From Dugong dugon (taxonomy: Eukaryota; Chordata; Mammalia; Sirenia; Dugongidae), in the NCBI GenBank assembly GCA_030035585.1, contig CM057465.1, positions 6,857,001-6,921,000 of the forward strand: a stretch of 64,000 nucleotides of DNA, written 5' to 3'. The notes under the pieces are model-generated. The model saw only the letters and a list, made by a program, of their open reading frames with translations, made no database searches and had not been told where the DNA came from. Shown here one piece after another: positions 1-10,260 of the stretch. A program made the position numbers and the translations under genes. Each line of letters opens with the position of its first letter. Positions within the stretch are counted from its first letter, which is position 1.

Positions 1-20
1 ACATAATTCAATCCATGACA

Positions 21-440
21 CGGATTAAATTGTGTCCCCTCTAAAAAGATATGCTGAAGGCCTAACCCCTGTACCTGTGAGTGTGACCCTTTTTGGAAAT
101 GAGGTCTTTGAAGATGTTATCAGTTAGGTTAACATGAGGTCATACTGGAGTAGGGTGAGTCATATCCTACATGACTGATGTCTTTATAAAAGAGAAGAGA
201 CACAGAGAGAGACACAGAGGGAAGACGGCCAGGGGACATGCAGCTGAAAGCCAAGGAACGCCTGGAGGTACCAGAAACTAAGGAGAGGCTCAGAGCAGAG
301 TCTGCCTCAAAGCCGTAGAAGGAATCAACACCGCCGACACCCTGATCTTGAACTCTCACCCTCCAGAACGATGAAAGAATACATTTCTGTTGTTTACAGC
401 CATGGCTTTGTGCTACTTTGTTACAGCAGCCCTTTGTTAA
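21..440 (+). mobile_element. MLT1/MaLR-like solo LTR
   Basis: The sequence runs from an ATTGTGTCCCC-like start, through a GACC...GGAAATGAGGTCTTTG block and a TATAAAAGAGAAGAGACACAG segment, to a CCAGAACGATGAAAGAATACATTTCTG-type end. This is the typical layout of a mammalian MaLR LTR in sense orientation. Bases 1-20 look like the end of an oppositely oriented LTR of the same group, so the window may open in a head-to-head LTR pair. No coding capacity is visible. Confidence 0.7.
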
Positions 441-1101
441 TAGGATGGGTGAGGAATACTGAACAGGAAGAAAAACAAGTGTCAACTGTAGGAGGCAGGC
501 TGGCCAGCTTTCATGTGTAATTAAGGGATATGAATAGTGAGATTCCAGGCCAGGAAGGGACTTGCCTTGGCTCCTACCAGTAGGACTGGAACCCAAGTCC
601 TGTGGCGGTCAACCCCTGTGCTCTTCTCTGCACTTTGTAAAAGCTGTTGACGCCTTGAGGTCCCAGTCCTCACGTGACTGGTCATGGTGTTCCCTGGACA
701 CGAGTTTTGTTACTAGTATTTGGAGCAAGGTTAGAGTGAGACCTTGAGATTTATTTTTTGCAATTTTGTTTTATGATTATCTCCCCTTGCAAAAGTATTG
801 CACATTCACTGTCAAAATATTAGAACACGTAAAAAATTCGGAAATAACTCATAATGCAGTATCTGAGTGGTAGCCGTGGCTGACGAAGTGGTTTCTTTCT
901 TGATACCCAGGTGAGCTTATGCTGTATGTGCAATTCAGTGCCAGCTTTTGTGCTGACAATCCTAAGTGTTCCTCAGTGGCTGTTGTGAAGCGTCCTGCCT
1001 CAAGGCAGCACAGGCCAGCCCCTGGCTGAGATTCCAGGACTTCTCCGTGGGGAACAGTGGGATTGGGGCAGGAAGCCTGGCAGGTCCTGGAACACACTTT
1101 C
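441..1101. other. Single-copy sequence, nothing recognised
   Basis: No repeat, exon-like or regulatory structure was recognised. Short open frames on both strands lack splice context and resemble no family known to me. Confidence 0.4.
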
Positions 1102-1482
1102 TGTCTTGGTCACCCAGAGCTGCTATAACAAAATACCACATGTAGTGGCCTTAAAGAACAAAATTTTATTTTCTCACAGTTCAGGAGGATAGAAGTCCAA
1201 ATTTAGGGTGTGACTCTTTGTTTTTTTTTTTTTTTTTTTTGGTCTATTTCAGCTTGTAGTAGCAGTCAGCAATCCATGGCATTCCTGGGCTGGTAGATGC
1301 ATTTGCTGTGTGAGTCTGTCTTCATGTGGTGTCTTCCTCTTGTGTGTGTCTCTGTATCTATTCTGGTCATTTTATAACTCAGAAATGATTAGGTTTAGGA
1401 CCCACCCTGCTCTGGTATGACCTCACTAACATAACAAAAGAAAGCCTCTTTCTAAACAGTGTCATATTTACAGGTACCAAAA

Positions 1483-1881
1483 CCAAAATTCCGATTCTGA
1501 CTCAGCAACCCTATAGGACAGAGTAGAACTGCCCATAGGGTTTCCCAGGCTGTAATATTTATGGAAAAGGAGCCCTGGTGGTGCAGTGGTTAAAGGGCTC
1601 ATCTGATAACCAAAAGGTCTGCCATTCGAACCACCAGCTGCTCTGTGGGAGAGAGATGTGGCAGTCTGCTTCCGAAAAGATTTACAGCCTTGGAAACCCT
1701 CTGGAGCATTTATGCTGTATCCTACAGGGCCACTATGAGTCAGAATTGACTTGACAACAGTGCGTTTAATCTTTATGGAAGCAGACTGCCACATCTTTCT
1801 TCCATGGAGCAGCTGGTGGATTTGAACCTCTGACTTTTCAGTTAGTAGCCAAGCACTTTAACCGCTGTGTCACCAGGGCTC
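1483..1881 (-). mobile_element. Afrotherian tRNA-derived SINE, antisense, interrupted
   Basis: The tail half lies at 1483-1564 and the head half at 1771-1881, ending in CACCAGGGCTC, the complement of the GAGCCCTGGTG head. A second SINE in the opposite orientation separates the halves. It sits inside the LTR at 1102-1932. Confidence 0.85.
1565..1766 (+). mobile_element. Afrotherian tRNA-derived SINE, sense, nested
   Basis: A full-length sense copy, GGAGCCCTGGTGGTGCAGTGG through a GAGTCAGAATTGACTTGAC tail. The flanks TAATATTTATGG (1553-1564) and TAATCTTTATGG (1767-1778) match at 11 of 12 bases. That is a target-site duplication inside the older antisense SINE. The head has A-box-like (TGGTGCAGTGG) and B-box-like pol III elements. 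Confidence 0.9.
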
Positions 1882-1932
1882 AGAGGTTAGAATTTCAACA
1901 CATATTTTAGGGGGACACAATTCAATCCATAA

Positions 1933-2720
1933 CCCGGTCCAAGCCACGCCATTGTGATGAAACACTTTTCTTGGAGACCATAATCAAGGGTACAAGTCAA
2001 TGAACAATTCACACAGATGATTGCCCACCTACTGCCTGACTTGACTGCTTTTGATGCATGTGACTTGGGAGGAAGACACAAAAGGGGCATAGACACCCTT
2101 GGGCTGGCCTGGCAGCTGGCTGCTTTCCTTTCTTCCTTTGGCTGGTTGGTGGCAGACAAGCAGAGTATCAGCAGTCATACAATAGTCCCTTTACGGGTCG
2201 GGTGCATGCTCCCGGGGCCTGCTGTACTACAGATGGATTGGTGAGGACAGCTTCTGAATGTGGGATGATGAGCAGACGAAACTTGGAGGTTCCTGAGCAC
2301 AGCTCGGGTACATCTCAGCCCATTTACAAACCACTGCTGTTGACTCAACAGCAGGAGTGGTCCCAGGGGGCCATTTTCCTCCTTGTGTACATCCATGCTG
2401 AGGGAAGTTTAGCACACAGATTATACACTCAGCCAGCTGAAATGATTTGCTGTTGCAATCACAGTCAATGGTGAAAGTCCACACACACCACTTTGTAAAG
2501 TAAATTATTTCCCCATCTGATGGATCATAATAGTTCTCCAGAGTTGGTAAGACCTAAACAGTCCATGGAGAGCCTGTGGGATTGGGGGAGGGTGGGGGTG
2601 CCAGAGGAGTTGTCTCATCCTGTCCTTCCTTCCAGAAAGCCTGCACGATGAAAGCAAGCATGCACTTTTTTCTGGAATTCCGATCCTTAACCATTTCTGC
2701 ACTTAATGGGCTCATAAACA
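1933..2720. other. Single-copy sequence, nothing recognised
   Basis: No repeat signature or splice-bounded open frame stands out. Open frames of 65-90 codons occur on both strands but overlap each other and look random. Confidence 0.4.
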
Positions 2721-2905
2721 TCACTGCACTTGGTTACTAACTGAAAGGTTGGTGGTTCCCAACCACCCAGAGGCAACTCGGAAAAAAGTCCTGGAAATCT
2801 ACTTCTGAAAAATCAGCCATTGAAAACCCTGTGGAGCCCAGTTCTACTCTGCACACATGGGCTGTCCATCAGTTGGAGCTGACTTGATGGTAACTGGTTT
2901 TTTTT
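2721..2905 (+). mobile_element. Afrotherian SINE, second subtype (B), sense
   Basis: This subtype differs from the main one in the middle (ACCCAGAGGCAACTCGG, then a TCTACTTCTGAAAA block). It ends in a GAGCTGACTTGATGGTAACTGG tail and a T-rich stretch. The head is degraded. Confidence 0.75.
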
Positions 2906-3033
2906 TAAACTCCATTGAGTCCTTGTCTGTATTTCCACATACAGCTCTGTTTGGCTGACATCTGACTCCTGGCTCTTTCTCAATAACCCTCTGCAATGTA
3001 TGTAGAACACAGAGGAAGGGCCGTATACATGTG

Positions 3034-3141
3034 TGATATTTAATGTTATGTGTCAGCTTGGCTAAGCTATGATCTCGGTGGTTTGGCAGACACTGGACTG
3101 GTTGCTCTTCCATAATGTAATATAATGTAATCACTGGAGCA
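3034..3141 (+). mobile_element. LTR-like repeat Y, sense terminal fragment
   Basis: GTGTCAGCTTGGCTAAGC and GGTGGTTTGGCAG are the complement of the right-hand end of the antisense copies at 3309-3727 and 6845-7398. This is therefore a short piece of the same family in opposite orientation. Confidence 0.6.
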
Positions 3142-3167
3142 AAGCCAGTGAACCTTATAAATATATA

Positions 3168-3223
3168 GTGTTATTGTTAGGTGCTGTTGAGTCAGTTCCA
3201 ACTCATAGCAACCCTATGTATAT
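3168..3223 (-). mobile_element. RTE/SINE 3' tail fragment, antisense
   Basis: TTGTTAGGTGCTGTTGAGTC followed by a CCAACTCATAGCAACCCTATG-type segment is the complement of the shared RTE/SINE 3' end. It is a severely truncated copy that runs into the microsatellite. Confidence 0.7.
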
Positions 3224-3231
3224 ACATATAC

Positions 3232-3272
<41 letters not shown>

Positions 3273-3308
3273 AGGACAGAAAGAAAGAGAAAGAGAGAGG
3301 GAGAGATT
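3224..3308. repeat. (TA)n(GA)n compound microsatellite
   Basis: An alternating TA tract passes into a GA tract and then an imperfect GAAA/GA region. It sits at the junction between an RTE tail fragment and an LTR. Confidence 0.95.
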
Positions 3309-3727
3309 TAATTCAAGCAATGGCTCACAAAGTTGTGGAGGCTGGCAAGTCCCCACACTGTGGATCAAGTGTTAGACTGGAGGCTTCTCCTGACTCAAGT
3401 GGTTGCAGGGGCTGACGAACCCCAAATCAGCAGATCAGACACCAGGCTGCTGGCTCATGTCCCAGGATCCAGAGGTCAGATGATGATGAATCAGTTGCAG
3501 GATCCAGAGCGAGAGCCTTGCTGGAACCCCTGTTTATATACCAGAGGAAGGCTACACCCCTAAGGAAACTCCTTTTTCAACTGATTGGCTGCTCATAGCA
3601 GATCTCATCATGAAAGTGATTACATTATATCAGATCTCATCATGGAGTTGATTACATCATTATGTAACTGCCAAACCACTGAGAATCATGGCCCAGGTAA
3701 GTTGATACACAATCTTAACCATCACAG
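3309..3727 (-). mobile_element. LTR-like repeat Y, antisense
   Basis: Shares with 6845-7398 and 23390-24447 the order ATGGCTCACAAAGTTG, CTTCTCCTGACTC, AAATCAGCAGATCAGA, and a terminal AACCATCACA. A unit beginning AGATCTCATCATG occurs twice in tandem (about 3600-3660). I believe this is an ERV-derived solo LTR but cannot name the family. Confidence 0.65.
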
Positions 3728-3859
3728 TACATATATGACAATGTGTCTGCCATTAATGGTACCATTAGCATTCAACCATGTCCCTGTCTCCTTTAAGGTC
3801 TAAGACCCACCTCTTGGTGAAATACACCTGCCCCCTGGTGTTCCCCTTCCCTCTGAATC

Positions 3860-3915
3860 CTGATAATGATGATGATGATGATGACAATGATGAGTAGGAT
3901 GAGGATGAAGATGAT
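3860..3915. repeat. GAT-rich microsatellite
   Basis: A run of imperfect GAT/GAC triplets. Confidence 0.9.
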
Positions 3916-4004
3916 TGGCAGCCAACACCCATCAAACCTGGTTGGTGGGCCAAGCACTACCCTGCATAACTCTTTTATTTGTGCTAATTAATTTAATACA
4001 ACAG

Positions 4005-4165
4005 TGCTCCCAGGGGCACCTGTTACTATCATCCCTGTTATACTGATTAGGAAACTGAGTCAGGAGAGGCTGAATGACCTGTCCCAGGCCACAGGCTAGT
4101 CAGAGGCAGAGCCAGAATCTGGACCCAGGAAGACCCACTGAAGGGCTGTGTCACCAGAGGCAGCT
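4005..4165 (-). mobile_element. MIR SINE, antisense
   Basis: GGAAACTGAGTCAGGAGAGG, then a GACCTGTCCCAGGCCACAGGC-type block and AGAGGCAGAGCCAGAATC, is the classic complement of the MIR core and 3' region. Confidence 0.75.
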
Positions 4166-4299
4166 GCCACTGTTTGGGCACTTTGACTCAGCTGGAATTA
4201 CTAGCTAACTGCCTCTGCTGATGTGCCTTTGGTTCTTGAAGTTATGAGTCATCACTTAGTCTCTGTATTCCACAAAGTGTACACAGTAAGTGCACTGCA

Positions 4300-4334
4300 A
4301 GAGAAAGAACTGGTGATCTGCTTCTGTAAAGATT
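4300..4334 (+). mobile_element. SINE internal fragment, sense
   Basis: AGAAAGAACTGGTGATCTGC and CTTCTGTAAAGATT match the middle of the main SINE. It abuts an antisense RTE end, so the SINE may have been cut by that insertion. Confidence 0.6.
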
Positions 4335-4760
4335 GTTGTTGTTAAATGCCATCAAGTTGGCTCTGACTCATAGTGACACCATGTACAAAAGAAAGAAACA
4401 CTGCCCAGTCCTGCACCATCCTCAGAACTGCTGTGATGTTTGAGCCCATTGTTGCAGCCACTGTGTCAATCCATCTCGTTGAGGGTCTTTCTCTTTTTCT
4501 CTGACCCTCTACTTTACCAAGCATGATGTCCTTCTCCAGGGACTGATCCCTCCTGATAATGTGTCCAAAGTATGTGAGATGAAATCTCATCATCCCCGCT
4601 TCTAAGGAGCATTCTGGTTGTACTTCTTCCAAGACAGATATGTTCGTTCTTTTGGTAGTCCATAGTATAGTCAATATTCTTTGCCAACACCACAATTCAA
4701 AGACATCAATTCTTCTTCAGTCTTCCTTATTCATCATCTAGTGTTTGCTTGCATATGAGC
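4335..4760 (-). mobile_element. RTE (BovB-clade) LINE, 5'-truncated, antisense
   Basis: Read on the minus strand, 4342-4695 encodes the last part of the RTE polyprotein: the region around SVLEEVQPECSLEAGMM, a DQSLEKDIMLGKVEGQRKR block and a STRWIDTVAATMGSN block. The 3' end lies at 4335, beginning GTTGTTGTTAAATGCCATC on the plus strand. Confidence 0.9.
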
Positions 4761-4980
4761 TTTCTCAGCGTGGAGGGCAAGTGAAACTCTGGGGACAGGC
4801 CACCCAGGTAGACTGGCTAAAGGAGGCCACCAGGCCACCTACAAGGTTTTTAGCAGGAGTGTGTGGCACCTAATAGGACACGGAAGTACTTTGAAACTTT
4901 GATCTTTGGGCAGGGCACTGATAACTAATTCTGAATCCCACCAGAGGTGAGGACCTTGCCCTCTGCCTTCTTGATTGACT

Positions 4981-5176
4981 ATTGTTGTTGTTGTTAGTTG
5001 CTGTTGAATCAATTCTGACCCATGGCGACCCCATGTGTTACAGAGTAGAACTGTGCCATAGGGTTTTCTTGGCTGTAATCTTTATGGAAGCAGATTTCCA
5101 GGCCTTTTTCCACGGCACCACTGGGTTCGAACCACCAATCTTTATGTTGGTAGTACAAACCATTTGCACCATCCAA
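4981..5176 (-). mobile_element. Afrotherian SINE, antisense
   Basis: TTGTTGTTGTTAGTTGCTGT tail, CAGAGTAGAACTG middle, then a diverged head region with GGGTTCGAACCACC (B-box complement). The head end is degenerate. Confidence 0.8.
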
Positions 5177-5314
5177 GGACAATCAGTAGGTGCTCAAGTC
5201 TTGTTGAATGAATGTGTGACTGTTGAATGAATGAAGCATACATTCAAAGCAGTTGTGGTGGACAGAGCCAGGAGACATGCATTAATGCACTAAGCAATTT
5301 CATGCTATCATTTT

Positions 5315-5800
5315 AAAAAACAACCTGTTTTTTTTTTTGTTGTTGCTGAAAATATACTCAGCAGAACATACGCCAATTCAACAATTTCTATATGTCCAAT
5401 TCAGTGACACTGATTACGTTCTTTAAGTTGTGCAACCATTTTTTTTCCAAATTTTTTTTTCCCCCGTTAACATAAACTCACTGCTCCCTAAGCTTCCGAT
5501 TTAACCTTTCAAGTTGCTGTTGTCAGTTTGATCCCATATAGATAATTCTTGAAAAGAGCACAATGCTCAAGGCAGACATTCTTTACTTAATTAAGCTGAA
5601 CTATTGTTTGGTTTAAAGAAGACTTTAGGGGATATTTTTCATTTAAGGTTTAAAGATTATCTCAGGGCAATAGTTTTGGGGGTTCATCCAGCCTCAATGA
5701 CTCCAGAAAGTCTGGATTCCATTGAGAATTTGAAATTATGTTCTCCATTATTCCCCCTTTTGATCAGGATCCTTGTATTCTATAGATCAAAACATTCAGT
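5315..5800 (-). mobile_element. L1 3'-UTR fragment, antisense
   Basis: A poly-T start (5331-5340) is followed by TTGTTGTTGCTGAAAATATA and later GTTGTCAGTTTGATCCCATA. The latter block is shared with 13085-13380. No ORF2 remains. Confidence 0.7.
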
Positions 5801-5937
5801 AATGGTTTCATGCTATCACTTTGATAGTGGGAACAGGTAGGAGTTTTTTAGGTAGGAAAGTAAGAGAGCTCTTGATTCTCTCATGACCTCTCTTGATTTC
5901 ACTGAATCAGTCAATTGCCTAAAATGACAGGGAGTCC

Positions 5938-6050
5938 AGAATAGTCTTTCTCAAAGTGTGGTCCACGGACCCACTACATCTGAACAGTGGGAGGGGCCCC
6001 AGGAGTCTACATTTTTAACAAATACTGTGGATGAGTCTTATTCAGAAAGT
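5938..6050. mobile_element. MER5-like hAT-Charlie element, degraded
   Basis: TTCTCAAAGTGTGGTCCACG, then GGGAGGGGCCC and CATTTTTAACAAAT, match the layout of mammalian MER5-type elements. One end is recognisable and the other is not. Confidence 0.5.
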
Positions 6051-6378
6051 AGAGCCTGTTTCTGTTAAGAGAAAAAGTGAAAGGAAGAAGATGTGTCAGA
6101 ACAAAACAATAGCTTTAGCCCGAGAGGATTTTGGATAATCATCTGGGTAACACTGTGCTTGTTTTTGCATATAGACAATAATATATAGATTCGTGTTCTC
6201 AACCAATCAGCCTAATGCCCCCTTTTCATAACAGGTATTTTGTAATGCCCACTTCTTTGTACTGAAATGAAATTCGTAGGTAACATAATCTTCCTACACA
6301 CATAATTTTGAAAAAATAATCAGTATAATGCCCTAACTGTAATCAGAGGGAGAAATAAAAAGAATGTAATTGATGATA
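6051..6378. other. Single-copy AT-rich sequence
   Basis: Nothing recognised. Confidence 0.4.
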
Positions 6379-6561
6379 AAACCAAACCCACTGCTGTCTA
6401 GTTGATTCCCACCCATAGCAACTGTATAGGGTTTCCAAGGCTGTAAATCTGTACAGAAGCAGACTGCCACATCTTTCTCCTGGGGAGCTGCTGATGGTTT
6501 AGAACTGCCAACCTTTTGGTTAGCAGTCAATCACTTTAACCACTGCACCACCAGGGCTCCT
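6379..6561 (-). mobile_element. Afrotherian SINE, antisense
   Basis: ACCAAACCCACTGCTGTCTAG tail through TTAACCACTGCACCACCAGG head. Long subtype, with the CAGAAGCAGACTGCCACATC block. Confidence 0.9.
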
Positions 6562-6844
6562 TAAATGATGATAAGATAAGGTGTATTTCAACATGTAAAT
6601 GCTTAAGTTTGATTTCACCAGAAGACATGATGGAGTAGTTAGATGCTCACACCTGTACGATTTAGATAATCATTGGGTACATGTACTGCTACAGGTGGGT
6701 GGTATTGATGACTTGAATGCCACAGCATGTTATGGCCAGTGGCAAGATTTTTCAGAATGGTGAGCCATCTTTGGTAAAGTGTCAGTGAGAACACAGATAG
6801 TCTTCCCTCAATTTGCTTGTTGTTGTTTGTTGTGAGTTACTGTC

Positions 6845-7398
6845 TTACACTGGGTTCTCTAGAGAAGCAAAACCAGTAAAGCATATAAATATGCTTATAG
6901 AGAGATTTATATCAAGAAAATGGCTCATGCGGTTGTAGAGACTGGAAAGTCCCAAGTCCTTGGGCCAGGATGGAGTCTTCTCCTGATTCACGCAGCCGCA
7001 GAGGCTGGTGAACCCAAGATCAGCAGATCAGAGAGCAGGGCTCCTGCTCACAGGCTGCGAAGACCAGTGAATCCCAAGATCGGCAGACAAGACCCGAGGT
7101 AAGCTGCCAGCTCAAGTCCCAAGAACCGGAGGTCAGATGAACAGGAGCCAGGTGCAGGATCCAGCTCGAGCAAAGAGCCCATGAGCCTTGCCAAAATGTC
7201 TACTGGTATTCAATGCAGGCCACACGCCCAAGGAAACTCCCTTTCAACTGATAGGCTACTCAGTGACCAGATCCATTGTGGAGTTGATCACATTATATCA
7301 AATCTCATCATGGAAGTGATCACAAACAACATCATATGACTGTCAAACCACTAAGAATCATGGCCTAGCCAAGTTGACATGCAACCCTAATCATCACA
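6845..7398 (-). mobile_element. LTR-like repeat Y, antisense, longest copy
   Basis: Begins GGGTTCTCTAGAGAAGCAAA, then ATTTATATCAAG, AACCCAAGATCAGCAGATCAG, a CAGGATCCAGCTCGAG segment and a terminal CCCTAATCATCACA. The TCTCTAGAGAAGC start and TCATCACA end recur in the other copies. Probable ERV-derived solo LTR, name not assigned. Confidence 0.65.
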
Positions 7399-7400
7399 GT

Positions 7401-7600
7401 TACTATTGAGTCGATTTCAACTCAGGGCAACCCCACGTGTGCAGAGTAGAATTGTTCCATAGGGTTCCATAGGGTTTTCAAGGCTATGACCTTGAAATCA
7501 GAAGCAGATCCCCAAGCCTGCCTTCCGATATGCCTCTGGGTGAATTTGAACTACCAACCTTTCAGCTAATAGTTGAGTGCTTAACTGTTTGTGCCACCCA
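7401..7600 (-). mobile_element. Afrotherian SINE, antisense, subtype B-like
   Basis: TACTATTGAGTCGATTTCAA tail, CTGGGTGAATTTGAACTACC internal block, degenerate head. GGGTTCCATA is locally duplicated near 7460-7470. It lies immediately after LTR Y. Confidence 0.8.
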
Positions 7601-7698
7601 CAGACTGCTATCATATAAAGTAAAACTCTGAAAAAGAAATACATTGCTAGGCCTAGATAGTTAGAAACACATTTTTCTTCACCTATACCAATGTCCAG

Positions 7699-7885
7699 CA
7701 AAGGAGCCCTGGTGGCACACCAGTTAAGTGCTCAGCTGCTAACTGAAAGGTTACTGGTTGGAACCCATCCAGCAGCCCTGGTAGAAAAGACCTAGTGGCT
7801 GCTCCCATAAAGATTACAGCCTTGGAAACCCTTTGGGGCAGTTCTGCTCTGTCACATTGGGTCGCTATGAGTTGGAACAACAACA
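7699..7885 (+). mobile_element. Afrotherian SINE, sense, with TSD
   Basis: GGAGCCCTGGTGGCACACC head to a GTCGCTATGAGTTGGAAC tail and CAACAACAA end. CAATGTCCA occurs on both sides (near 7690 and 7885), a short target-site duplication. Confidence 0.88.
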
Positions 7886-8094
7886 ATGTCCACCAGGACA
7901 TTTGAAAAAAAATGTATAAGACATGAAACCATTCTTCTTTGTGTGAGACTGTCCCCATTCATTGCAGGATATCTAGCAAACCTGGCCTGCGGTGCCTCCC
8001 ATCAATGTGATAACAAAACACCCTACATATTCCAGAATGCCCCCTAGGGGGCGATATACAGGAAGAAACACCAAACAAATGGGTACCTTAATAA

Positions 8095-8213
8095 ATGAGT
8101 GTCAACTAATATCACAAAACAATATGTGTATTAACTGTTTAATAAGAAGCTAGTTTGTTCTGTAAACCTTCATGTAAAGAGCAATAAATAAAAAACAAAT
8201 TAAAAAAAAAAAA
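8095..8213 (+). mobile_element. L1 3' end, sense, extreme 5' truncation
   Basis: CAATATGTGTATTAACTGTT and TTGTTCTGTAAACCTTCATG are the terminal 3' UTR of the young L1 lineage, followed by an A-rich tail (about 8178-8213). Only about 100 bp of element remains. Confidence 0.85.
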
Positions 8214-8679
8214 AGCTGATACAACTTCCACCTGCTTATCTTGGAGCTCTGAGCCACCATGTAGGAAGTCCAAGGTGGCCAAGTGGCCATGCTGTGAGGA
8301 AGCCCAGGCGACATGGAGAAGCCATGTGTAGTTATTCTGGTTGACAGCTGATTGCCAACATCTACTCCAAGCCGTGGCAGTGATTTTATTTCCTGGCGAT
8401 TCCTGACCCCAGCGGTGGAGTCACCCCCAGCTTTCTGGCCCTCCCAGTCGACTCTCCAGATATCACTAACAAAGCCTTCTTGACTGTGTTCTTTCTGAAG
8501 TGCCCACAGGATCCATGCTCATAATACAAGTTTTTCAAGCCACTTAAAAAAAAAAAAGACAAAAGCAACCCTCTAAGATCCCTGTTTCAGCTTTTAGCAC
8601 CTAGTCCTTTCTGTCACACAAGTTGGACGGCGCTGGCATTCTCCTTTCCACACCCACCTAACTGCTAAGTCCAAAGAAT
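8214..8679. other. Single-copy sequence
   Basis: Nothing recognised apart from an A-run at 8546-8557. Confidence 0.4.
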
Positions 8680-8800
8680 CTCTTGAATTTCTGGCCCCTG
8701 TCCTGCCAACCACTGCTGATGCCCTGGTTGAGGCCCTCGCCATCGCTTACCTGGACTGTGACAAAAGGCTTCTCACCGGTCTCCCTGAAACCAGTCTCTC
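8680..8800 (+). mobile_element. L2 LINE fragment, sense
   Basis: GTTGAGGCCCTCGCCATCGC, then TACCTGGACTGTG and CTCACCGGTCTCCCTG, match the conserved 3' part of mammalian L2. Confidence 0.65.
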
Positions 8801-9158
8801 ACCTTTATGAAGCTATCACCAGAATTTCCTTCCTGGGGCACGGGCCTTACCTTGTCATTCCAACGCTAGATCCAAAGTCCAGATTTTCCAAAGGTCATTC
8901 CACAGGACACTTGTTTCATGGCATGTTAATAGCTAAATTAAAATAAGGGGGGCAAAGTTTAATAAGGGGGTGGGGGACATGCCCAATAAGTTTGATCCAT
9001 TGAGAAACATTGGGCTAAACAAGGTTCAGCGGCTTTCTTTACTGCACATCTCATCAGAGTCCTTCTTATCTAGTGGACACTTGGCATCTCCAAGAAAGAG
9101 GTCCTCAGTACATCTTTTCTTAAACTTATTTGACACCAGAATTGTTTTCTTTCTTTTT

Positions 9159-9575
9159 TACAGAGTATTGTTTTTTTTTTTTTAATAGAGTAGAACTGAG
9201 CTCCATAGGATTTTCTTAGCTGTAATCTTTTTTTTTTAACATTTAAAAAATTTTATTGTACTTTAGATGAAAGTTTACAGAACAAATAGTTTCTCATTAA
9301 ACAGTTAGTATGCATATTGTTTTGTGACATTGGTTGCCAACCCCATGACATGTCAACACTCTCCTCTTCTCGACCTTGGGTTCCCCATTATCAGCTTTCC
9401 TGTCCCCTCCTGCCTTCTAGTCCTTGCCCCTGGGCTGTTGTGCCCCATTAGTCTCCTTTTGTTTTATAGGGCTGTCTAATCTTTGGCTGAAGGGTGAACC
9501 TCGGGAGTGACTTCATTACTGAGCTAAAAGGGTGTCCAGGGGCCATCTTGGGGTTTCTCCAGTCTACAGAGTATT
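9159..9575 (-). mobile_element. L1 3' end with transduced SINE piece, antisense
   Basis: The insertion is bounded by TACAGAGTATT at 9159-9169 and again at 9565-9575. Left to right it holds a poly-T (9170-9183), about 45 bp of antisense SINE (9184-9227), a second poly-T (about 9228-9237) and then the L1 3' UTR. In L1 sense this is L1, poly-A, SINE piece, poly-A. That is the signature of 3' transduction or template switching. The L1 part is about 325 bp and non-coding. Confidence 0.85.
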
Positions 9576-9599
9576 CATGCTTCAAGAAATGCCTTAAAG

Positions 9600-9860
9600 G
9601 CCTACAATGCTCCAAAGTCTTAGCCTAGTTGCTAGCCCCTGTCTGCCTCCTCAGCCTCCCTGGTTTTTCCCACTATCATAATCCTACTCTTCCTTCAGGA
9701 CTTAGGAAGGCTAGCCACCCCCTCTGCAAAGCCTTCCGGTCATCCCCTCTTCTTCCTTTCCATAGCCTTGTGCTTGAACTTATGTATACCCCTCACACCC
9801 CCCTTGCATCATCCTCCTGCTTATTTGCCTCCTCCATGTGTGTCTCTGTCTGCCCACAGC
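9600..9860 (+). mobile_element. L2-like LINE fragment, sense
   Basis: CTTCCTTCAGGACTTAGG and CCTCTGCAAAGCCTTCC resemble the L2 3' region, downstream of the piece at 8680. Diverged. Confidence 0.45.
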
Positions 9861-10019
9861 CCTCAGTGTCTCACACAGCGTATGTTTGCTGAGTTTGTTG
9901 AATTACACTTTTGCCCTCCCCTTCCAGGTGTTAGAGGCTCTGTAGTTATAAACAGGAATCTGATTGCACCCTATAAACGGAGTCTGTGTGTCTGTATAAA
10001 AACAGGCTAATTGTTCAAA

Positions 10020-10260
10020 ATAAATAAATGACTGTAAGCAGACAGCACCCTTTTAGCCACCACCCAGGCCGAGAAATAGAACTTGGCCAACTATTCCAGA
10101 AGCTCCTCTCGGTCACAGTCCCTCCCTTCCCCCAAAAGATACCTGCCTCTTGCAGTAATCACTTCCTTGCATTTCTTTAAACTTTTCTCACTCAAAAGCA
10201 TATCCCTGGGCGTATCCCTCGACACTATAGTTCGGTCTTGCCTACTTAAAACTTCCTGAT
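10020..10260 (-). mobile_element. Old L1M 3'-UTR fragment, antisense
   Basis: CCGAGAAATAGAACTTGGCC, TCGGTCACAGTCCCTCCC and TAATCACTTCCTTGCATTTC match the ancient mammalian L1M 3' region in antisense. Confidence 0.55.

Larger units (their letters stand above)
1102..1932 (-). mobile_element. MaLR-like LTR, antisense, split by SINEs
   Basis: The left part (1102-1478) begins TGTCTTGGTCACC and the right part (about 1885-1932) ends in the ACACAATTCAATCCATAAC signature. It is the same roughly 380-bp subtype as the copies at 43485 and 48540. The split is caused by the SINE pair at 1483-1881. A run of about 20 T lies at 1220-1240. No clear 5-bp TSD remains. Confidence 0.7.

Noticed and set aside
1565-1640. 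tRNA-like sequences at the start of SINEs
   Set aside because: A-box and B-box words are present but these are dispersed SINE heads, not tRNA genes.
3600-3665. Direct repeats considered as a CRISPR or tandem array
   Set aside because: Only two imperfect copies inside an LTR-like element. The genome is mammalian.
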